Positions 1 to 7,627 of a stretch of DNA of 64,000 nucleotides are shown here, in pieces. Source of the stretch: Gillisia limnaea DSM 15749. GTDB lineage: Bacteria; Bacteroidota; Bacteroidia; Flavobacteriales; Flavobacteriaceae. Every line of letters starts with the position of its first letter. The first letter of the stretch is position 1. The stretch is from NCBI RefSeq assembly GCF_000243235.1, contig NZ_JH594606.1, positions 662,934-726,933 of the forward strand, written 5' to 3'. Made by a program: the position numbers and the translations under genes. A model generated the notes under the pieces. It searched no databases and was not told the origin of the DNA. It was given only the letters and a program-made list of their open reading frames with translations.

Positions 1-619
1 AGTCCTCAAAAGTTCCCGAAGCGATTTGTTGTTTTTCTTCTTTGGTGAGATCCGTGGTATTTTCGGCTAATTCGGTATAGCTCATATTAAAGGATTCAAT
101 CATTTTGGTATCCCAAACACTGTGAATGTTCGTACCGTCATTATACCATCTTACCTGGATGTCGTTTCCTCCTTTATCTTCTCCCCTTCCCGCGTGGAGT
201 GGTTGATGAAGATCCCCTACAAAATGAACAAGCATTTTTAAATAGAATTCCTTTTCCTCTCTGGAAGCAGATTCATCCTGTAATACGGCTTTGCATTTTT
301 TTAAGGCCGCCAGAAGGTCACCATCCGGATTTGCAGTTTCCAAATTGTATTTTGTTTCTCCGGGTGGCATATTCACATAATGCCATGGACCATATTCCCG
401 GTATTTTGAGTCACTCTTAATTTCATCGGCATAAGTAGAAACGAGTGCAAGGCTCTTGCCTTGTAATAGTTTATAAATCTCTTTTTTTGCTTTCTTACTA
501 AGATAATTTTGAGCTATTTCTCCGGTAGCACGATGTCCATTTTGTCCCCAGTCATATTCTGAAGCAAAGGAAATACTCAACCCCAGAAAAAAAACAGTTA
601 TTAGTAACAGGTTTTTCAT
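1..619 (-). CDS. Secreted S1/P1-type zinc nuclease (3' end beyond window)
   Basis: Translating the minus strand from the ATG at 619 gives 206 residues with no stop before the window edge, so the C-terminus is missing. Residues 1-19 are a signal peptide (basic start, then a Leu/Ile/Phe core). The mature protein starts close to Trp24 and has His29 in DWGQNGH. Further along are the family landmarks HFVGDLHQPLH, a GGN and an IHSVWD motif. In S1/P1 nucleases the N-terminal Trp, several His and Asp residues bind three zinc ions that cut single-stranded DNA and RNA. The role is therefore probably periplasmic or extracellular nucleic-acid scavenging. It is transcribed divergently from the SPFH gene. 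The family call is firm; substrate preference is not visible. Confidence 0.9.
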   Translation of the reverse strand, partial: MKNLLLITVFFLGLSISFASEYDWGQNGHRATGEIAQNYLSKKAKKEIYKLLQGKSLALVSTYADEIKSDSKYREYGPWHYVNMPPGETKYNLETANPDGDLLAALKKCKAVLQDESASREEKEFYLKMLVHFVGDLHQPLHAGRGEDKGGNDIQVRWYNDGTNIHSVWDTKMIESFNMSYTELAENTTDLTKEEKQQIASGTFED

Positions 620-719
620 GAGCTATTTATTGTTTTAAATCGGATAAATGAAATTTATAAGTGTACTCCTATCGATTGAGATGTCTATAAAAAAATTAAT
701 CCTGTTGTTAGGAATTGTG

Positions 720-727
720 CAAATATA
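720..727 (-). promoter_or_regulatory. Possible Bacteroidota -7 box for the nuclease gene
   Basis: Read on the minus strand this is TATATTTG, a full match to the Bacteroidota -7 consensus TAnnTTTG. It lies about 100 nt upstream of the nuclease ATG. No clear TTG -33 box is visible at the right distance, so the call is tentative. Confidence 0.3.
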
Positions 728-763
728 AAGAAGGATATCTTATCTTAACGTTAAGTTATGATT

Positions 764-793
764 TTGTACTTAAAATTTATTTTGATATATTTA
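764..793 (+). promoter_or_regulatory. Possible promoter of the SPFH gene
   Basis: TTG at 764-766 is followed after 19 nt by TATATTTA at 786-793, which is one base from the Bacteroidota -7 consensus TAnnTTTG. The start codon follows 39 nt later. Confidence 0.4.
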
Positions 794-832
794 CGATATT
801 AAAATAATATCACATTAAAAACCACTCGAAAA

Positions 833-1696
833 ATGGCTTCAAACGAAAAAACCACAAGTCCCTCCAACGGCTATTTAATGCTGTTTTTTATTTTCCTTCT
901 ATTCATAGCTAGTATAGCGGGATTTATTATGTTTAAATCTCCCTGGTTTATTCTGGTTATATTTTTGTCCTTTTTTCTGGCAGCCGGATTGATTCTTGTA
1001 AATCCAAATGAATCCAGGGTTTTACTTCTTTTTGGGAAATATAAAGGAACTGTAAAACAAAATGGATTATTTTGGGTTAACCCGCTATTTGTGAAAAAGA
1101 AGATCTCTCTCCGGGCGAGGAATTTTGACAGTGAGCGTTTAAAGGTGAACGATAAAATGGGAAATCCTATAATGATAAGCACTATTTTAGTATGGCGGGT
1201 TCAAAACACCTATAAAGCAGCTTTTGAAGTGGATAATTTTGAAAACTTTGTAGTAGTGCAAACAGATGCTGCAGTACGAAAACTAGCCAGCCTATATCCT
1301 TATGACAATTTTGCAGATGAAGGCCTTGATGAAGATATCACTCTTCGCTCCAGTTTAAATGAAGTAAGTGAAGCCCTGGAAAAGGAGGTTCAGGAACGGC
1401 TGGAAATAGCGGGAATTGAAGTGCTGGAAGCTCGTATTGGATACCTGGCCTACGCCAATGAAATAGCAAATGCCATGCTCAAACGGCAACAGGCCACTGC
1501 AATTGTTGCAGCCAGACATAAAATCGTGGAAGGAGCGGTAAGTATGGTAGAAATGGCTTTAAATGATCTTAGCAAGAAAAACATAGTCAACCTGGATGAC
1601 GACCGTCGTGCGGCCATGGTTAGTAATCTTATGGTGGTTTTATGCAGTGATAAAGATGTAACCCCTGTAGTAAACTCGGGCACTTTAAATCATTAG
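833..1696 (+). CDS. SPFH/stomatin-like membrane protein
   Basis: This 287-residue protein has two hydrophobic segments (about residues 13-33 and 37-57) followed by an SPFH (band-7) domain from about residue 60. The domain shows the typical beta-rich start (NPNESRVLLLFGKYKG), the RARNFDSERLKVNDKMGNPI strand pair and an Ala/Glu-rich helix (EIANAMLKRQQATAIVAARHKIVEGA). Proteins of this family oligomerise at the inner membrane and organise microdomains or protect membrane proteins from proteolysis. The gene is followed after one base by a small membrane protein, so the two are likely cotranscribed. No partner protease of the NfeD type is next to it. Confidence 0.85.
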   Translation: MASNEKTTSPSNGYLMLFFIFLLFIASIAGFIMFKSPWFILVIFLSFFLAAGLILVNPNESRVLLLFGKYKGTVKQNGLFWVNPLFVKKKISLRARNFDSERLKVNDKMGNPIMISTILVWRVQNTYKAAFEVDNFENFVVVQTDAAVRKLASLYPYDNFADEGLDEDITLRSSLNEVSEALEKEVQERLEIAGIEVLEARIGYLAYANEIANAMLKRQQATAIVAARHKIVEGAVSMVEMALNDLSKKNIVNLDDDRRAAMVSNLMVVLCSDKDVTPVVNSGTLNH

Positions 1697-1697
1697 A

Positions 1698-2195
1698 ATG
1701 AAAATATTTAAGGAAAGTCAGCGCTTTAATCAGTGGTGGCTATATGCTATGTTTGCGCTGGTGCTTACGCTACTCGTTGGCGGCATCTATAAAGATTCTG
1801 AAAGTTTTCAAAATTTTAACAATCCTGCTCTTGTTCTTTTCTTTCTTGCTGCATTGTTTTTAATGACCTTCATCCTTTTTCTACGCCACGATACCAGGAT
1901 AGATTCTAAAGGGATTACGACTAAATTTTATCCTATGGGCTTTTCCAGAAAATTTTTCGCCTGGAAAGAGATCGATGAATGCTATGTAAGAAAATATAAT
2001 CCCTTTGTAGAATATGGTGGTTGGGGAATAAGAGGTTCAAGCAGAAGAAAAGCATATAATGTATCCGGCTACCTTGGCATTCAAATTGTAACCAAGGATA
2101 AAAAAGAGTTTCTAATTGGCACCCAAAAACCGGATGTAGCAAGAGCGGTGCTTAAACAATATCAACACAAGAAATCAAAAACCCTGGGTGATTAA
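1698..2195 (+). CDS. Small membrane protein with PH-like C-terminal domain
   Basis: The protein has 165 residues, with two membrane helices (about residues 13-33 and 43-62) and a soluble domain. That domain has the pattern of bacterial PH-like domains: DTRIDSKGITTKFYPMG, then FAWKEIDECYVRKYNP, then LGIQIVTKDKKEFLIGTQKPD. The start codon lies one base after the SPFH stop, which suggests translational coupling and a shared role at the membrane. The last codons and the stop run into a copy of the terminal block of the palindromic repeat family (see 2191-2215). Function unknown. Confidence 0.7.
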   Translation: MKIFKESQRFNQWWLYAMFALVLTLLVGGIYKDSESFQNFNNPALVLFFLAALFLMTFILFLRHDTRIDSKGITTKFYPMGFSRKFFAWKEIDECYVRKYNPFVEYGGWGIRGSSRRKAYNVSGYLGIQIVTKDKKEFLIGTQKPDVARAVLKQYQHKKSKTLGD

Positions 2196-2215
2196 ACCCT
2201 CAATGAAGGATAAAT
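2191..2215 (+). repeat. Partial copy of the modular palindromic repeat (terminal block)
   Basis: The sequence TTAAACCCTCAATGAAGG and the bases after it match the terminal block of the repeat at 6519-6617, 37276-37405 and 60047-60177. The stop codon of the preceding gene is formed by the first bases of the block. Confidence 0.5.
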
Positions 2216-2235
2216 AGAAATAATAAAACAGCATA

Positions 2236-3177
2236 ATGAAAAAATTAATTTTAAGTTGCCTGGCACTTATCCTTACAACTTTAAGTTTTGCCCAGGATTC
2301 CCTTAGCTCCCTTGAGCAAAATTTGTCTATTGACAAATTTACAGATGGCACACTCCTTCATCCTAAAAATACAGAGAATCCACCATTAGTCATCTTTATT
2401 CAGGGATCCGGTCCTGTGAACAGAGATGGGAATGCGCCAATGATGAAAAATGATGGAATGAAGAAAATCAGTAAAGAACTTGCCGAGAATGGGATCGCAT
2501 CCTTCCGTTATGACAAGCGCATTTTTAAGATGGAAAAATTCCGATTAAAAGAAGAAGATCTCTCTTTTGATGATTTTGTTCTGGACCTTTCAAATATTAT
2601 CAAGTATTTTCAGCAGGAAAAAAACTTCAGTAAGATTATAGTAGCAGGGCACAGTGAAGGATCATTGATTGGAATTTTAGCCGCTCAGGAAGAACCTATT
2701 GATGGTTATATTTCCCTTGCCGGAGCCGGCCGAAAAATTGATGATATTATCGTGCATCAACTTTTCAAACAATCGGCAGAACTCTCAGAAAATGCAAGAA
2801 TTGCTTTTGATGAAATGAAAATAAATGGTAGCACTCAAAACTATAGTCCTTATCTGGAATCTATTTTTCGCCCAAGCGTCCAGCCGTTCATCATGTCCTG
2901 GATGAAGTATGATCCTGCAGAAGAGATTTCAAAATTGGAAATCCCTGTGCTTATTGTAAACGGAAGTAATGATCTACAAGTGGATGTAAAAGATGCTGAA
3001 ATTTTAAAAGAAGCCAACCCTAATGCAAAACTGGTGATCCTGGAAGACATGAACCATATTTTCAGAAAGATTGAAGGAGAAAACCTTGATAATACCAAGG
3101 CTTATAATGAACCAGCCAGGCCATTACATCCGGAATTGATCCCGACCCTGGTGGATTTTGTAAAATCTATTAAATAA
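2236..3177 (+). CDS. Exported alpha/beta hydrolase (S33/dienelactone hydrolase type)
   Basis: This 313-residue protein has a signal peptide (residues 1-20, cleavage after FAQ). The alpha/beta-hydrolase fold is shown by an oxyanion-hole region (FIQGSGPVNRDGN), the nucleophile elbow GHSEG with Ser140, the acid in NGSNDLQVD (Asp246) and the catalytic His274 in DMNHIF. It is likely a periplasmic esterase or peptidase of small substrates; the substrate cannot be read from sequence. It precedes a small Arc-like gene by 3 nt and may form an operon with it and the HAD phosphatase. Confidence 0.85.
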   Translation: MKKLILSCLALILTTLSFAQDSLSSLEQNLSIDKFTDGTLLHPKNTENPPLVIFIQGSGPVNRDGNAPMMKNDGMKKISKELAENGIASFRYDKRIFKMEKFRLKEEDLSFDDFVLDLSNIIKYFQQEKNFSKIIVAGHSEGSLIGILAAQEEPIDGYISLAGAGRKIDDIIVHQLFKQSAELSENARIAFDEMKINGSTQNYSPYLESIFRPSVQPFIMSWMKYDPAEEISKLEIPVLIVNGSNDLQVDVKDAEILKEANPNAKLVILEDMNHIFRKIEGENLDNTKAYNEPARPLHPELIPTLVDFVKSIK

Positions 3178-3180
3178 GCG

Positions 3181-3354
3181 ATGAGTAAAAAGAAAGCATT
3201 TGCCCTTAGACTGGATGAAGATTTGCTCAAAGCCGTTGAGAAATGGGCTTCTGACGAATTCCGAAGCACCAATGGGCAAATAGAATACATGCTTTCAAAC
3301 GCACTAAAAGATGCTAAACGGCATCCAAAAAAACAGAAAACAGAAGAGAAATAA
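3181..3354 (+). CDS. Small Arc-like (ribbon-helix-helix) DNA-binding protein
   Basis: This open frame of 57 codons starts MSKKKAFALRLDEDLLKAVEKWASDEFRS in the plus strand. A short beta-strand (KAFALRLD), a first helix (EDLLKAVEKWA) and a second helix after a turn (STNGQIEYMLSNAL) give the Arc/MetJ ribbon-helix-helix pattern. The basic tail ends KKQKTEEK. The start lies 3 nt after the hydrolase stop, and the stop overlaps the next start as TAATG. Close relatives are common in Flavobacteriia as single genes without a toxin partner, so a free-standing regulator is more likely than an antitoxin. Confidence 0.75.
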   Translation: MSKKKAFALRLDEDLLKAVEKWASDEFRSTNGQIEYMLSNALKDAKRHPKKQKTEEK

Positions 3355-4163
3355 TGGATTACAAAATAGTTTTTTCAGATATAGATGGAACCTTATTAAA
3401 TGAACAAAGGGAACTTTCTGAAACAACCATCCTGGAAATTAAAAAACTGAAAGATAAAGTTCCTTTTATACTTATTTCAGCCAGAATGCCCGCGGCGATG
3501 AAACATCTTCAAAAGGAATTAGAAATTGAAGAACTTCCAATTATAAGCTATAATGGCGGATTAGTGATTGTGGATAACAAAGTGGTTAGCTCTACCGAGA
3601 TTTCTCTGGAAATAATTGAAGATCTAAGTGCGTTGAATGCTGAAATCAACTGCCATTTAAGCCTGTATCATAAAGATGACTGGTATGTGCCGAAAATGGA
3701 CCAATGGGCGCTTAGGGAAGAGAACAATACGAAAGTTACTCCGCAGGTTAAATCAAACTCCGAGGTAATCCAAAAATGGCGATCGGAAAGTAAAGGTGCC
3801 CATAAAATCATGGCGATGGGAGAAGAAACCCACATTGACAAAATTCAGGATTATTTAATCAGGAAATATCCAGAGGAGCTTCATCTATATCGTTCTAAAG
3901 ACACCTACCTGGAAATCGCCAATAAAAAAATCTCAAAATTTACGGCTATAAAATTCCTTTTAAAACAGCATTACAGAATTTCTATTGAAGAAGCTATCGC
4001 AATTGGAGACAATTACAATGACGTAGAAATGCTTAGAAATATAGGATATGGAATAGCGGTAGGAAATGCGCGCCGGGAAGCCAGGGAAGCATCGAATTTC
4101 ATAGCCGAAAAAAGCATAGAGGACGGTGTTGCTAAAAGCTTAATGAAGATCTTTGGATTTTAA
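3354..4163 (+). CDS. HAD-superfamily Cof-type phosphatase
   Basis: The protein has 269 residues. Motif I is DIDGT (Asp9 nucleophile, Asp11 acid). Motif II is the Ser of LISAR, motif III the Lys in the KISKFTAI stretch, and motif IV is GDNYNDVEML. The C2-type cap lies between residues 80 and 190, as in Cof/YbiV sugar-phosphate and flavin phosphatases. Its ATG overlaps the stop of the Arc-like gene by one base, so translation is probably coupled. Substrate unknown. Confidence 0.88.
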   Translation: MDYKIVFSDIDGTLLNEQRELSETTILEIKKLKDKVPFILISARMPAAMKHLQKELEIEELPIISYNGGLVIVDNKVVSSTEISLEIIEDLSALNAEINCHLSLYHKDDWYVPKMDQWALREENNTKVTPQVKSNSEVIQKWRSESKGAHKIMAMGEETHIDKIQDYLIRKYPEELHLYRSKDTYLEIANKKISKFTAIKFLLKQHYRISIEEAIAIGDNYNDVEMLRNIGYGIAVGNARREAREASNFIAEKSIEDGVAKSLMKIFGF

Positions 4164-4448
4164 TCATCCCTGTCAGGAAAAAGAATCAATTACCTAGAAT
4201 CAAGCTCATTAGGCAGGATTAAAAGTCTAATTGACTTAAGAAATCACGGTTTTTCTAAGTTTTAAATCCCGCTACTCCATAGAAAATTCTTCTATGTTGG
4301 AATTTTAAAATTTCTGGATCTTTAAATCACCCCTAAAACCACCCCCTAAAAACCTACTTGAATTTTCTTTAAACAAGCTCTTGAAATATGCTGAAACAGG
4401 AGGATTCACTAATAAAATTTGTATTTTGGCGCCCAAAGAAATCGATCT

Positions 4449-5714
4449 ATGGAAAATGCCCCTCTTTTTACGAATGATGCTATAGTTTTAGGAATATTAA
4501 TGATAGCTCTGGGATTTGTATTTTATACCTCCTCCCAAAAAGAAGGCTTCTGGAAAAAATTCTATTCGGTTGTTCCCGCTCTTTTAATGTGTTATTTGAT
4601 ACCCGCAATTTTTAACTCTCTTGGAATCATCGACGATGATACCTCCCAGCTATATTTTATTGCCAGCAGGTATTTATTGCCGGCTTCCCTGGTTTTAATG
4701 ACCCTGAGCATTGATCTTAAGGCAATATTTAATCTAGGTCCTAAAGCACTTATTATGTTCTTTACGGGAACCATTGGGATTATAATTGGCGGTCCGCTGG
4801 CTATTTTGTTAATCTCCACGGTATCACCAGAGACGGTTGGTGGAGTAGGTCCGGATGCGGTTTGGCGTGGACTTTCCACCCTTGCAGGAAGCTGGATTGG
4901 CGGCGGTGCTAACCAGGCAGCGATGCTGGAGATCTATGAATACAACCCCGATCTTTATGGAGGGATGGTATTGGTGGATATTGTGGTAGCAAATCTCTGG
5001 ATGGCTTTAATTCTATTTGGAATTGGAAGAAATGAACGCATAGACAAATGGCTGAAAGCAGATGACTCCGCGATCACAAACCTAAAGAATAGAGTTGCTT
5101 CTTACGCCGAAAGTGTTACCCGAACCCCTAGTCTTGCCGATTTTATGATCATACTGGGAATCGCTTTTGGAGCCGTAGGAATCGCGCATTGGGGTGCAGA
5201 TGGAATAGCAAACTATTTGACTTCCAATTTTGAAGTTTTTAATGACAAAAAAAGTACACTAGCCTCCTTTGCATCGTCATTTTTCTGGATGATCTCTATT
5301 GCAACCACAATAGGAATTATACTTTCCTTTACACGACTCAAGACGTATGAAGGCGCCGGGGCAAGTAAAATTGGGAGTATATTTATCTATATTCTGGTTG
5401 CCACAATCGGGATGAAAATGGACCTCACTTTGGTTTTTGACAATCCCGGGCTTATAGCTATTGGTGTAGTGTGGATGGGTATTCACGCCGGATTATTAAT
5501 CCTGATCGCAAAATTGATCAAGGCTCCTTATTTTTTCCTTGCAGTGGGAAGTCAGGCCAATGTTGGTGGCGCAGCCAGCGCCCCTGTTGTAGCAGCAGCT
5601 TTTCACCCTTCCCTTGCCACGGTAGGAGTTCTGCTTGCCGTTTTTGGGTATGTGGTAGGAACCTATGGCGCAATATTGTGTACAATTTTAATGCAATTGG
5701 CAGCCGCGAGTTAG
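4449..5714 (+). CDS. DUF819 family membrane transporter-like protein
   Basis: I chose the ATG at 4449 (MENAPLFTND), as the in-frame TTG ten codons upstream lies in promoter-like sequence. The protein has 421 residues and about ten to eleven membrane helices in two similar halves, typical of DUF819 (YjcL-like), a relative of bile-acid/anion exchangers. Glycine-rich stretches in the membrane (LAGSWIGGGANQAAM near residue 155 and VGSQANVGGAASAPVVAAAF near residue 365) occupy equivalent places in both halves and may form the substrate site. Substrate is not known for the family. Confidence 0.8.
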   Translation: MENAPLFTNDAIVLGILMIALGFVFYTSSQKEGFWKKFYSVVPALLMCYLIPAIFNSLGIIDDDTSQLYFIASRYLLPASLVLMTLSIDLKAIFNLGPKALIMFFTGTIGIIIGGPLAILLISTVSPETVGGVGPDAVWRGLSTLAGSWIGGGANQAAMLEIYEYNPDLYGGMVLVDIVVANLWMALILFGIGRNERIDKWLKADDSAITNLKNRVASYAESVTRTPSLADFMIILGIAFGAVGIAHWGADGIANYLTSNFEVFNDKKSTLASFASSFFWMISIATTIGIILSFTRLKTYEGAGASKIGSIFIYILVATIGMKMDLTLVFDNPGLIAIGVVWMGIHAGLLILIAKLIKAPYFFLAVGSQANVGGAASAPVVAAAFHPSLATVGVLLAVFGYVVGTYGAILCTILMQLAAAS

Positions 5715-5766
5715 TAAAGATTGAAAATTTATATGATATTTGCGCCCGTTAAATCAACAGGAATCC

Positions 5767-6501
5767 ATGAAAAAAATTAGTTTTTTATTTATAGTGTTTA
5801 TCAGTATTGCGGCTTGTTCCAAAAAGGAAAGCAACCTCCTTGTTAAAGGGAATATAGAAGGACTTAAGAAAGGAACTCTCTATCTTCAAAAAATTGATGA
5901 CACTGTTTTAGTGAGCGTAGATTCTGTAGAAATTAATGGAGATGCAAATTTTGTTTTACAGGATTACCTGGAAAGCCCACAGATCATGTATTTATCTCTT
6001 GATAAGATTGATGACGGACAGTTTGAAGACCGTGTTGAATTTTTTGCTGAAGAAGGAGAAGTAACTATCAACACCTCCCTTAAAAATTTCACGGGTGATG
6101 CAAAAATTTCCGGTTCTGCTAATCAGGAGAAGTTGATGGAATACAAAACTATGATGCAACGTTTCAATGACAAGAATCTGGAACTTATTCAGACGAATTT
6201 TGAAGCGCAAAGGGATGAAAACAATGAACTTCTATTGGCCGTAAACAAAGAGTACGAGCAACTTTTAAAAAGAAGATACCTATACACTGTTAATTTCGCG
6301 ATCAACAATAAAGATCTGGAAATTGCGCCTTATCTGGCTTTAGCTGAAGTTTTTGATGCGAACATTAAATACCTGGATACCATTTATAATTCTATGAGCC
6401 CGCAGGTACAGAAATCCAAATACGGGAAAGACCTGAAGGAATTCCTGAAAGAACGAAGAAAGCTTGAAAAGCAGGAAGCAAAAGTGGAAGAAATAGAATA
6501 A
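5767..6501 (+). CDS. DUF4369-containing lipoprotein
   Basis: The start at 5767 gives a lipoprotein signal with Cys17 after SIAA; an upstream in-frame start would bury the signal. Residues 25-110 fit the DUF4369 beta domain (LLVKGNIEGLKKGTLYLQKID, then a DSVEINGDANFVL strand) found in flavobacterial thioredoxin-like lipoproteins. The rest is helical and charged (KELKERRKLEKQEAK). No CxxC thioredoxin part follows, unlike many relatives. Likely anchored in a membrane facing the periplasm; function unknown. A palindromic repeat starts 18 nt after the stop. Confidence 0.8.
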   Translation: MKKISFLFIVFISIAACSKKESNLLVKGNIEGLKKGTLYLQKIDDTVLVSVDSVEINGDANFVLQDYLESPQIMYLSLDKIDDGQFEDRVEFFAEEGEVTINTSLKNFTGDAKISGSANQEKLMEYKTMMQRFNDKNLELIQTNFEAQRDENNELLLAVNKEYEQLLKRRYLYTVNFAINNKDLEIAPYLALAEVFDANIKYLDTIYNSMSPQVQKSKYGKDLKEFLKERRKLEKQEAKVEEIE

Positions 6502-6518
6502 TTTTTTTAAGGTATACA

Positions 6519-6617
6519 ATCAAGAACCTCGGGGCAAGCCCACGAGGTATGAATTGGAAAATATTTTTAAAAACTCGAGGCAAGCCTCGGGGAATTAAAC
6601 CCTCAATGAGGGATTAA
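6519..6617 (+). repeat. Modular palindromic intergenic repeat, copy 1
   Basis: Constant blocks in order are ATCAAGAACCTC, CACGAGGTATGAATT, CTCGAGGCA and TTAAACCCTCAATGAGGG. The first two blocks enclose GGGGCAAGCC so that CCTCGGGGC can fold against CCACGAGG; the third block folds on GCCTCGGGG; the fourth is itself a hairpin (CCCTCAATGAGGG). The same block order recurs at 37276-37405 and 60047-60177 with different inserts. Confidence 0.8.
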
Positions 6618-6649
6618 AATCCGGAAGCTTTTGGTTTCCGGATTTTTTG
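6617..6649 (+). terminator. Rho-independent terminator after the DUF4369 gene
   Basis: The stem AAATCCGGAA / TTTCCGGATTT encloses an 8-nt loop and is followed by a run of T. It comes directly after repeat copy 1, so the repeat is transcribed with the lipoprotein gene. Confidence 0.75.
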
Positions 6650-6844
6650 TTTAAAAAATTTGGATAGGATTAGTACTTCCGCACGGATTGCAAATCCGCG
6701 CTAAAGGTTTATTAGATGCAATTTGCACACTTGTTACTTTACCTGTATTTGCACCTCTTAAATATTCCCATCCTAAACATAAGAATGGTGCCGGGTACAG
6801 CCTGAAATTTTATCAATGTTCAAATTATTATTTAAATTAAATGC
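6650..6844. other. Noncoding spacer with a REP-like palindrome
   Basis: No coding potential was seen. At about 6685-6699 the palindrome CGGATT-GCA-AATCCG sits in a GC-richer patch that resembles REP elements recognised by IS200-like (RAYT) proteins; no such gene is in the window. The remaining bases are AT-rich without a recognisable feature. Confidence 0.4.
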
Positions 6845-7246
6845 GCCGGTGAAAAACCGGCTTCGCTCAGGACTCCGTATAGCTATCGGGATCTCGTGCC
6901 GTTCATTTGACTTCATAAAAAAAGCTTCTCCAAAAAGAGAAGCTTTTAAAAAGAGCCGATGGAGGGAATCCCTTCGACTTCGCCGGTGAAAAACCGACTT
7001 CGCTCAGGACTCCCGATAGCTATCGGGATCTCGTCCCGTTCATTTGACTTCATAAAAAAAGCTTCTCCAAAAAGAGAAGCTTTTAAAAAGAGCCGATGGA
7101 GGGACTCCCTTCGACTTCGCCGGTGAAAAACCGACTTCGCTCAGGACTCCCGATAGCTATCGGGATCTCGTCCCGTTCATTTGACTTCATAAAAAAACCT
7201 CTCACGAAAAGGAGAGGTTTTAAACTTGAGCCGATGGAGGGACTCG
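6845..7246 (-). repeat. 137-bp tandem repeat carrying the tRNA-Thr 3' end
   Basis: Three units start at 6845, 6982 and 7119. On the minus strand each unit contains, in order, GAGTCCCTCCATCGGCTC (the last 18 nt of the tRNA-Thr gene; the outermost copy has one change), a terminator hairpin with a T-run, a spacer with the 16-nt palindrome CCCGATAGCTATCGGG, and a CGGTTTTTCACCGG hairpin. Period is exactly 137 bp between the first two pairs of units. The unit next to the gene continues into the real tRNA and has a different terminator stem from the two outer units. Confidence 0.9.
7191..7222 (-). terminator. Terminator of tRNA-Thr(TGT) copy 1
   Basis: On the minus strand AAAACCTCTC and GAGAGGTTTT form a 10-bp stem followed by seven T, 7 nt after the tRNA 3' end. 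The two outer repeat units have an AAAGCTTCTC / GAGAAGCTTT stem at the same place (near 6917-6949 and 7054-7086). Confidence 0.8.
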
Positions 7247-7302
7247 AACCCACGACCTGCTGATTACAAATCAGCTGCTCTAGCCAGCTGAGCTACATCG
7301 GC
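7229..7302 (-). tRNA. tRNA-Thr(TGT), copy 1
   Basis: The minus strand folds as a full cloverleaf: acceptor GCCGATG/CATCGGC, D-arm AGCTCAGCTGGCTAGAGC, anticodon stem CTGAT/ATCAG with loop TTTGTAA (anticodon TGT) and T-arm GTGGGTTCGAGTCCC. CCA is not encoded. Identical in sequence to the tRNA at 27505-27578. Its 3' end is repeated downstream (see 6845-7246). Confidence 0.97.
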
Positions 7303-7314
7303 CTTTATCTTTTA

Positions 7315-7581
7315 CTACAATTCGTTGACCTTGGCAACTAATTTATTTGCTTTAGTTTCCAATTCTTTTTCAATTGACTTAAAATGTTGCGATTTATTCT
7401 CAACATCCTTTGCATTGATCTTTTTTATCAAATCATCAAATTCTGAAATCGCTTCATCAATAATCGCTTCAGATTTTTTGTTGTCCGTCTTAGGGTTTGC
7501 TACTTGGTGGATGTATGCTGCTTCAATGATATCTCCCATCACATAATTCACATCGCGCTTTAACAATCTTTTACTTGCCAT
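7315..7581 (-). CDS. Conserved hypothetical helical protein (88 aa)
   Basis: The start is MASKRLLKRDVNYVMGDIIEAAY. The whole protein is predicted helical with heptad-like charge patterning (EFDDLIKKINAKDVENKSQHFKSIEKELETKANKLVAKVNEL), and it has no signal peptide or membrane helix. Its start region with a run of basic residues and its small size are like a conserved flavobacterial family of unknown function. It lies 12 nt upstream of the tRNA-Thr gene on the same strand and could share its transcript. Confidence 0.65.
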   Translation of the reverse strand: MASKRLLKRDVNYVMGDIIEAAYIHQVANPKTDNKKSEAIIDEAISEFDDLIKKINAKDVENKSQHFKSIEKELETKANKLVAKVNEL

Positions 7582-7627
7582 TCTTTCTTAAATTTAGGCT
7601 GCGAATTTAATCTATTTTTCAATATAA

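Noticed and set aside
3181-3354. Antitoxin of a toxin-antitoxin pair
   Set aside because: The neighbours are a hydrolase with signal peptide and a HAD phosphatase of normal length; no toxin-like gene is adjacent.
6845-7246. Extra tRNA genes in the tandem array
   Set aside because: Only the last 18 nt of the tRNA are present in the outer units; there is no anticodon or D-arm.
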